Assembly (NCBI RefSeq): GCF_014205135.1
Contig: NZ_JACHMY010000001.1
Span: 992,001 to 1,056,000, forward strand
Direction: 5' to 3'
DNA: 64,000 nucleotides
DNA from: Kribbella italica
Lineage (GTDB): Bacteria > Actinomycetota > Actinomycetes > Propionibacteriales > Kribbellaceae
Shown here: piece by piece, positions 59,074 to 64,000 of the stretch
How the letters are laid out: each line of letters starts with the position of its first letter
How positions within the stretch are numbered: position 1 is the first letter of the stretch
The notes under the pieces: model-generated
What the model saw: the letters and a program-made list of their open reading frames with translations, nothing else
What the model was told of the DNA's origin: nothing
The model's database searches: none
Translations under genes and position numbers: made by a program

Positions 59074-60138
59074 GTGCCGTGACGTCGCCGCGATCGCCAG
59101 ATCGGCCAAAGCCTTGCGGGAGGTCTCGTCCTGGACCGGTGAGCGGTCGAGGGCTTCCATCGCCTCCGCCGTCCGCTCGCTGATCAGGTCCTCGCAGGCC
59201 TGCACCGACCGGCTGTCCTGCAGGATCTCGCGCAGCAGCTGGATCTCGTCGTCGTCCAGCTCGGCCCGCCCGAACAGCCGCTCGAACTCCGCCAGCTGCG
59301 CCGGTGAGGCGTGGTCGACCGCGTGCGCGACCAGCACCGTCCGCTTCCCCTCGCGCAGGTCGTCGCCGGCCGGCTTCCCGGTCACCGCCGGGTCGCCGAA
59401 CACGCCCAGCAGGTCGTCCCGCAGCTGGAACGCCTCACCCAGCGGCAGCCCGTACGCCGACAGCGCGTCGATCAGGTGCTGGTCCGCGCCGCCGAGCGCG
59501 GCGCCGATGTGCAGCGGCCGCTCGACTGTGTACGTCGCCGCCTTGTAGCGCAGGACCCGCAGCGCCAGGTCCAGGTCCGAAGTGCCACTCGCCTGCGCGA
59601 CGAGGTCGAGGTACTGACCCGCCGTCACCTCGACCCGCACCGCGTCGAAGAACTTCGAGGCGCGCGCCAGCGCGGCCGCGTCGAAGCCCGAGGTGTGCAG
59701 CATCTCGTCGGCCCAGATCAAGCACAGGTCGCCGAGCAGGATCGCCGCGCCGATCCCGAAGCTGACCGGGTCGCCACCGGAACCGCTCGCCTCCGACCGG
59801 GCCCGCTGCAGCGCCTCGAACCGCTTGTGCGCGGCCGGTGCTCCGCGGCGGGTGTCGGACGAATCCATCACGTCGTCGTGCACCAGGGCGCTGACGTGCA
59901 GCATCTCCAGGCTCGCCGCGGCGGTCAGGATCGGCCGCTCCGGATCGCCACCGGCCGCCCGAAAACCCCAGTAGCAGAACGACGGCCGCAGCCGTTTGCC
60001 GCCGCTGGTCGCGTCCCGCGCGGCCTGGACCTGCTCGGCCAGCTCGGGGCCGAGTTCGGCCAGCCGTTGTTCCTGGACGTCCAGGAACTCGGTCAGCGTG
60101 CGCTGGATCTCGGTCGGGATGTCTGCGTCGGCATGCAC
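59068..60138 (-). CDS. Polyprenyl synthetase (geranylgeranyl-diphosphate synthase type)
   Basis: 356 residues. GGKRLRP near residue 46, first Asp-rich motif DDVMD (88-92) and second motif QLRDDLLGVFGD (about 240) define a trans-isoprenyl diphosphate synthase. Bulky residues before the first Asp motif (LHVSALVHDD) limit chain length, so a C15-C25 product is likely; exact length cannot be read. It supplies prenyl chains for quinones or membrane lipids. Divergent from metF. Confidence 0.9.
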   Translation of the reverse strand: MHADADIPTEIQRTLTEFLDVQEQRLAELGPELAEQVQAARDATSGGKRLRPSFCYWGFRAAGGDPERPILTAAASLEMLHVSALVHDDVMDSSDTRRGAPAAHKRFEALQRARSEASGSGGDPVSFGIGAAILLGDLCLIWADEMLHTSGFDAAALARASKFFDAVRVEVTAGQYLDLVAQASGTSDLDLALRVLRYKAATYTVERPLHIGAALGGADQHLIDALSAYGLPLGEAFQLRDDLLGVFGDPAVTGKPAGDDLREGKRTVLVAHAVDHASPAQLAEFERLFGRAELDDDEIQLLREILQDSRSVQACEDLISERTAEAMEALDRSPVQDETSRKALADLAIAATSRHL

Positions 60139-60182
60139 GTCTCGGAGGTTAGCCGGTCGCCCCTGGCGGGCCCACGCCCCGG

Positions 60183-60188
60183 TAGGCT
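60183..60188 (+). promoter_or_regulatory. -10 box of the leaderless metF promoter
   Basis: TAGGCT followed by six bases and ATG 60195; no SD present. Confidence 0.5.
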
Positions 60189-60194
60189 TGCGGG

Positions 60195-61109
60195 ATGGCC
60201 AACGGTTTCCCCTCGACGCTTCCCGGCAGCACGCCGACGATCCGCGAACTGCTCGCGACGGGCGACCGGTCCTTCTCGTTCGAGTTCTTCCCGCCGAAGA
60301 CGCCGGAGGCCGAAGAGGTGCTCTGGCGCTCGATCCGCGAGATCGAGAAGCTGCGCCCGTCGTTCGTCTCGATCACGTACGGCGCGGGCGGTACGACGCG
60401 CGACGGCACGATCCGCGTCACCGAGCGGGTCGCGCAGGACACCTCGCTGACGCCGCTGGGTCATCTGACGGCGGTCGCGCACTCGCGCGACGAGCTGCGC
60501 TCGGTCATCGGCGCGTACGCCGGCGCCGGGATCCGCAACGTGCTCGCGCTGCGCGGCGACCCGCCGGGTGGTCCGCGGCAGCCGTGGGTGGCGCATCCCG
60601 AGGGGCTGAACCACGCGATCGAGTTGGTCGAGCTGGTCCGGACGCTGGGCGACTTCTGTGTCGGCGTCGCGGCGTTCCCCGACAAGCACCCCGAGGCCGC
60701 CGACCTCGACTTCGACGCCCGCGTGCTGGCCGAGAAGGCGAAGGCGGGCGCGGACTACGCGATCACCCAGATGTTCTTCGGCGCGGACGACTACTTCCAG
60801 CTGGTCGAGCGTGCTTCGGCGCTGGGCTGCGACATCCCGATCCTGCCCGGCATCATGCCGGTCACGAACATCAAGCAGATCCACCGGATGGCCGAGCTCA
60901 CCGGCATGGCGCTCCCGGCCACCGTCACGGACCGCCTGCACGCCGTCGAGGGCGACCCGGCCGCCGTACGAGCTGTCGGCATCGAGATCGCCAGCGAGCT
61001 GTGCGACGAACTGCTGACCGGTGGTGCGCCGGGCATCCACTTCATCACCCTCAACCGCTCGACGGCGACCCGCCAGGTCTACCTGAATCTCCAAGGCACC
61101 ACGGTCTGA
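60195..61109 (+). CDS. metF: 5,10-methylenetetrahydrofolate reductase
   Basis: 304 residues, normal length. SFEFFPPKTPEAEEVLW (catalytic Glu), VSITYGAGGTTRDGTI, RNVLALRGDPP, GVAAFPDKHPEA, ADYAITQMFFGADDYF and ILPGIMPVTN are MetF signatures. It reduces methylene-THF to methyl-THF for methionine synthesis using FAD and NADH. Leaderless start. Divergent from the polyprenyl synthetase and followed by an unrelated phosphatase with its own promoter. Confidence 0.95.
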   Translation: MANGFPSTLPGSTPTIRELLATGDRSFSFEFFPPKTPEAEEVLWRSIREIEKLRPSFVSITYGAGGTTRDGTIRVTERVAQDTSLTPLGHLTAVAHSRDELRSVIGAYAGAGIRNVLALRGDPPGGPRQPWVAHPEGLNHAIELVELVRTLGDFCVGVAAFPDKHPEAADLDFDARVLAEKAKAGADYAITQMFFGADDYFQLVERASALGCDIPILPGIMPVTNIKQIHRMAELTGMALPATVTDRLHAVEGDPAAVRAVGIEIASELCDELLTGGAPGIHFITLNRSTATRQVYLNLQGTTV

Positions 61110-61129
61110 CCCAGGGGCTTCGCGGCAGC

Positions 61130-61135
61130 TAGGGT
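61130..61135 (+). promoter_or_regulatory. -10 box of the leaderless SixA-like gene
   Basis: TAGGGT followed by six bases and ATG 61142, supporting that codon over TTG 61136. Confidence 0.5.
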
Positions 61136-61141
61136 TTGCAG

Positions 61142-61672
61142 ATGGCTGACCCGAGTGACCTGCTGATCGATCGCACGCTGGTGCTGCTGCGGCACGCGAA
61201 GGCGGTGCCGCCGGAGTCGATGGCCGACCTCGACCGGCCGCTGGCCGAGCGCGGCCGCGCCGACGCCGCCGCGGCCGGACGCTATTTGGTTGCCCAGGGC
61301 ATCGAAGCCGACCTGGTCCTGTGCTCGCCGTCGATCCGGACGACGGAGACCTGGGAGTACGCCGCCCAGGCCGGCGCGACGACCACGGAGCTGTGGTTCG
61401 ACCGGCGGATCTACAACGCCGACACCGACGGCCTGCTGGACGTCGTACAGGAAGCCTCGCCCGACGCGCGCACGGTGATCCTGATCGGGCACGCGCCCGG
61501 CATCCCGTGGCTGGCCGACCAACTGGCCCTCGACGGCACCAGCCCGGACCGGGTGGAGCTGACCAAGAAGTACCCGACCAGCGGACTCACCGTCCTCCAC
61601 CACACGTCCCGCTGGTCCGACCTCACCGCCGACGACTGCGACCTGGTCTCCTACGTCATCCCACGGGGCTAA
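61142..61672 (+). CDS. SixA-like histidine phosphatase
   Basis: 176 residues. The RHG catalytic motif is LLRHAKA (His18), with RPLAERGRADA, CSPSIRTTETWEY and LIGHAPGIPWL (second His) completing the active site. SixA-type enzymes dephosphorylate phosphohistidine proteins or small metabolites; the partner is unknown. Leaderless start at ATG 61142. Ends 26 bp before a 29-bp inverted repeat. Confidence 0.85.
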   Translation: MADPSDLLIDRTLVLLRHAKAVPPESMADLDRPLAERGRADAAAAGRYLVAQGIEADLVLCSPSIRTTETWEYAAQAGATTTELWFDRRIYNADTDGLLDVVQEASPDARTVILIGHAPGIPWLADQLALDGTSPDRVELTKKYPTSGLTVLHHTSRWSDLTADDCDLVSYVIPRG

Positions 61673-61697
61673 CAGAAGAACCGAAGTATGGTGTGTT

Positions 61698-61779
61698 GCG
61701 TCCGAAGAAGTCGCATGCGTCCGAAGGACCCGAGGCTATAGGGCTCGCTTCTTCGGACGCATGCGACTTCTTCGGACGC
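61698..61779. terminator. 29-bp perfect inverted repeat between convergent genes
   Basis: Arms at 61698-61726 and 61751-61779 are exact reverse complements around a 24-nt loop. Each arm contains two copies of CGTCCGAAG separated by AAGTCGCATG, so several alternative foldings exist. Placed between the SixA-like stop and the HelR-like stop, it can terminate transcription from both sides. It is far longer than needed for a terminator and lacks a T-run. Confidence 0.6.
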
Positions 61780-61792
61780 TTCGACCTTCCGG

Positions 61793-64000
61793 TCAGGAGG
61801 CGCGGGTCGGCAGCCAGTGGGTGGTGCTGTTGACGGTGATCATCCGTTGGGTGGCGCGGGTCAGGACGACGTACAGCGCACGGACGCCGCCCAGGGTGTC
61901 GCTGACGATTCGGTCCGGCTCGACGACGACGACCGCGTCGTACTCGAGGCCCTTGGACTCGAGCGGGGTGAGCGTGGCGATCCGGGGATCGTTGAGTTCG
62001 GCAAGGACCGCGTCGACGGCCGCGCGGAGCTTCGGTGGGACGATGACGCCGACCGTGCCCTCGACCAGGTCGAGCAGTTCGGCGGCCGCGTCGGCCGAGG
62101 CTTCGGCGACCTTGCCGGCGTCGAAGATCCGGTGCTCCGGCTCGACACCAGTACGCCGTACGGCGTCCGGCAGGTCGGCGTCCGGGATCTGTTGCCGGAT
62201 CACCTCACCGGCGAACGCGTAGATCTCGGCCGAGTTCCGGTAGTTGGTGGACAGCCGGAACGTGTGCCGCCGCAGGTGCGACAGCATCGTCTCCATCGCG
62301 GTCCGGGCCTCGTCCGGGTCCGGCCAGGAACTCTGCGCCGGGTCGCCGACGATCGTCCAGCTCGCCTGCGGACCGCGCCGCGTCACCATCCGCCACTGCA
62401 TCGGGGACAGGTCCTGGGCCTCGTCGACGAGGACGTGCGCGTACTCCTCGGGCTCGTCAGCCTCGGCCGCGGCAGCAGCGCGGGCCCGGCGCTCCGACGT
62501 GGTGAGCACCTCGTTGACGCCGTCCGACAGGCCTTCGAGCCAGTCGAACTCCTCGTCCTTGCCCGCCTCGGGGATCGGCGCCCGGCCGAGCAGGTGGGTC
62601 AGCTCGTCGAGCAGCGCGACGTCAGCGACGGTGATGTCGTCCGTGCCGCGGATCCCGGCCGCGAGCGTCTCGATCTCGACCGGGGTCAGGTCGTGCCGCG
62701 CCCAGCGGGTGAGGCGTCGCGGGTCACCGAGCCAGCGCAGCACGGTCTGCGGCGTCAGCACCGGCCACCAGGCCGCGAAGAAGGTCCGGTACGCCGGAAG
62801 GTCGGTGACCTGGTCGCCGAACGACTCGCGATCGGCGTACACGCCGTTGCGCAGGTCCTCGGGGAAGCGGGTCCACAACGCGGCCACGAGTCCCTTGCGA
62901 GCCTCGGCCGCGGCGCGGTTGCGCGGCGTACGGCGCAAGGCGTTGCGGCGGACGTTGTCCAACTGGTTCGCGTCCAGCTCGACCGTGCCACCGCCGATGA
63001 AGACGCGCAGCGTGGTTGGTGCGTTCGGGACGCGGTCGCGCGCGGCGCGCGACAGCAGGCCCTGCATCCGCAGCGATCCCTTGATCGCGGCCACCTCGGC
63101 GTCGTCGATCGCCGTCGCCCGGACGCCGTCGACGAGCTCGCCGACCGCGCGCAGGGAGACCGTGTTCTCGCCGAGGCTCGGCAGCACGCGCTCGATGTAG
63201 GCCATGAAGGCGGCCGACGGCCCGACCACCAGAACGCCGCCACGCTCGAAGCGGCGCCGGTCGGAGTACAGCAGGTACGCCGCGCGGTGCAGCGCGACGA
63301 CCGTCTTGCCCGTCCCCGGACCGCCGCCGATGACGGTGACGCCGCGGGCCGGAGCCCGGATCGCCTGGTCCTGCTCGGCCTGGATGGTCGCCACGATGTC
63401 GCGCATCGTGTGCCCACGGGCCCGCGACAGCGACGCCATCAGCGCGCCCTCACCCATCACCGGCAGATCCTCGGGCGCCCGCTCGGGGCCGAGCAGGTCG
63501 TCCTCGATGCCGATGATCCTGGCGCCCTTGTTGCGCAGGACGCGACGCCGGACGACGCCGAGGCGGTCGGTCGAGGTCGCGCGGTAGAACGGCTCGGCCG
63601 CGGGGGCCCGCCAGTCGATCACGAGCGGCTCGTACTCGGCGTCGCGGACGCCGATCCGGCCGACGTACAGGCTCTCCAGGTCGGCCGCGTGCTCGGCCGG
63701 CGGCTGCTCGTCGCCACCGTCGGAGTCGAGCCGGCCGAACACCAGGCCCTCGTGCTCCGCGTCCAGCTCGGCGATCCGCCGGGCCGCGGCGAACACCAGG
63801 ACGTCCCGCTCGTACAGCCCGGTCTGCTCCTCCTCGCGGACGCGACCGACGTTCTGCGCCTGGGCGCGTTGATGACCCTCGACCGCGATCCGGGACGCGG
63901 ACGCCGACGCGGCCTCGACCCGGTCGTAGACCCGGTCGACGTGCTGTTGCTCGAACTCCAGTTCTGCCCTCTCGACCGACTCGGGATCGGGTGACGTGGG
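61793..64000 (-). CDS. HelR/HelD-like UvrD-type helicase (N-terminus beyond the window)
   Basis: 736 residues visible and open to the right edge; the frame continues upstream of GTG 63796 as a coiled coil (AELEFEQQHVDRVYDRVEAA, ALEGHQRAQAQNVGRVREEE-type), so the true start lies outside. Walker A GGGPGTGKTVVALHRAAYLL, Walker B HVLVDEAQDLSPMQW, GDPAQSSWPD, LSTNYRNSAEIYAFA and LTPLESKGLEYDAVVVVEPD are SF1 motifs. The coiled coil and RVGRIGV-like region fit the RNA-polymerase-recycling HelD/HelR group, some of which confer rifamycin tolerance (recalled). Confidence 0.85.
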   Translation of the reverse strand, partial: PTSPDPESVERAELEFEQQHVDRVYDRVEAASASASRIAVEGHQRAQAQNVGRVREEEQTGLYERDVLVFAAARRIAELDAEHEGLVFGRLDSDGGDEQPPAEHAADLESLYVGRIGVRDAEYEPLVIDWRAPAAEPFYRATSTDRLGVVRRRVLRNKGARIIGIEDDLLGPERAPEDLPVMGEGALMASLSRARGHTMRDIVATIQAEQDQAIRAPARGVTVIGGGPGTGKTVVALHRAAYLLYSDRRRFERGGVLVVGPSAAFMAYIERVLPSLGENTVSLRAVGELVDGVRATAIDDAEVAAIKGSLRMQGLLSRAARDRVPNAPTTLRVFIGGGTVELDANQLDNVRRNALRRTPRNRAAAEARKGLVAALWTRFPEDLRNGVYADRESFGDQVTDLPAYRTFFAAWWPVLTPQTVLRWLGDPRRLTRWARHDLTPVEIETLAAGIRGTDDITVADVALLDELTHLLGRAPIPEAGKDEEFDWLEGLSDGVNEVLTTSERRARAAAAAEADEPEEYAHVLVDEAQDLSPMQWRMVTRRGPQASWTIVGDPAQSSWPDPDEARTAMETMLSHLRRHTFRLSTNYRNSAEIYAFAGEVIRQQIPDADLPDAVRRTGVEPEHRIFDAGKVAEASADAAAELLDLVEGTVGVIVPPKLRAAVDAVLAELNDPRIATLTPLESKGLEYDAVVVVEPDRIVSDTLGGVRALYVVLTRATQRMITVNSTTHWLPTRAS

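Overview
The window is 64 kb of very GC-rich DNA with densely packed genes, many GTG starts (one TTG), frequent 4-bp ATGA overlaps and many promoters whose -10 box sits about 7 nt before the start codon (leaderless transcripts). Gene content (class II DAHP synthase, PASTA kinase, an ArsA/acyl-CoA ligase/ROK glucokinase/PlsC cluster, a HelR-like RNA polymerase recycling helicase) points to an actinobacterium, probably Kribbella or a close relative in the Propionibacteriales. The genus is my inference; the phylum-level call is firm. No rRNA, tRNA, CRISPR array or complete insertion sequence was seen.

Layout. 1-3.4 kb: a divergent ArsR-type regulator/MFS exporter pair sharing an operator, a P-loop kinase and a LysE exporter. 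3.5-11 kb: a sugar island with a LacI regulator, a GH36 alpha-galactosidase, and divergently a six-hairpin glycosidase followed by a lipoprotein and two permeases of a sugar ABC importer; two LacI-type operators sit between the divergent arms. 11-15.5 kb: small stress or accessory enzymes (two isochorismatase-fold hydrolases, a VOC protein, an ECF sigma factor with a SnoaL domain). 15.5-32.9 kb: a conserved actinobacterial envelope/central-metabolism block: acyl-CoA ligase, SRPBCC proteins, ArsA-like ATPase, two ROK glucokinases, an EEP-fold phosphatase, carboxylesterase, PlsC acyltransferase, DAHP synthase and threonine aldolase, interrupted by a TIGR00300 enzyme and small enzymes. 32.9-43.7 kb: an ECF sigma factor with a membrane partner, a PRPP synthetase, a giant Tat-exported propeller-amidohydrolase, a DUF2961/GH172 protein, a GH15-like protein and an EamA transporter. 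44-49.3 kb: an ArsR/SRPBCC-VOC/hydrolase operon, duplicated repeat DNA, an NDH-like flavoprotein and an ECF41 sigma factor. 49.5-53 kb: PASTA Ser/Thr kinase and a LysM transglycosylase. 53-57.4 kb: thiamine genes thiG, thiS, thiO and, divergently, thiE, overlapped by a guanyl ribonuclease and barstar-like inhibitor. 57.4-64 kb: hydrolase, excisionase-like regulator, polyprenyl synthetase, metF, SixA-like phosphatase and a HelR-like helicase running off the right edge.

The most distinctive property is repeat DNA. Tandem arrays lie at the 3' ends of genes; at two convergent gene pairs both stop codons are inside the array, supplied by palindromes (CTAG, TGATCA) that read as stop on each strand. 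In-frame minisatellites also expand linkers or tails of at least four proteins. Other items worth attention are a 164-bp element with 20-bp perfect terminal inverted repeats in front of the PASTA kinase, a single-base frameshift in a DUF2237 gene, a truncated duplicate of a hydrolase, and a ribonuclease/barstar pair inserted in a thiamine transcription unit.
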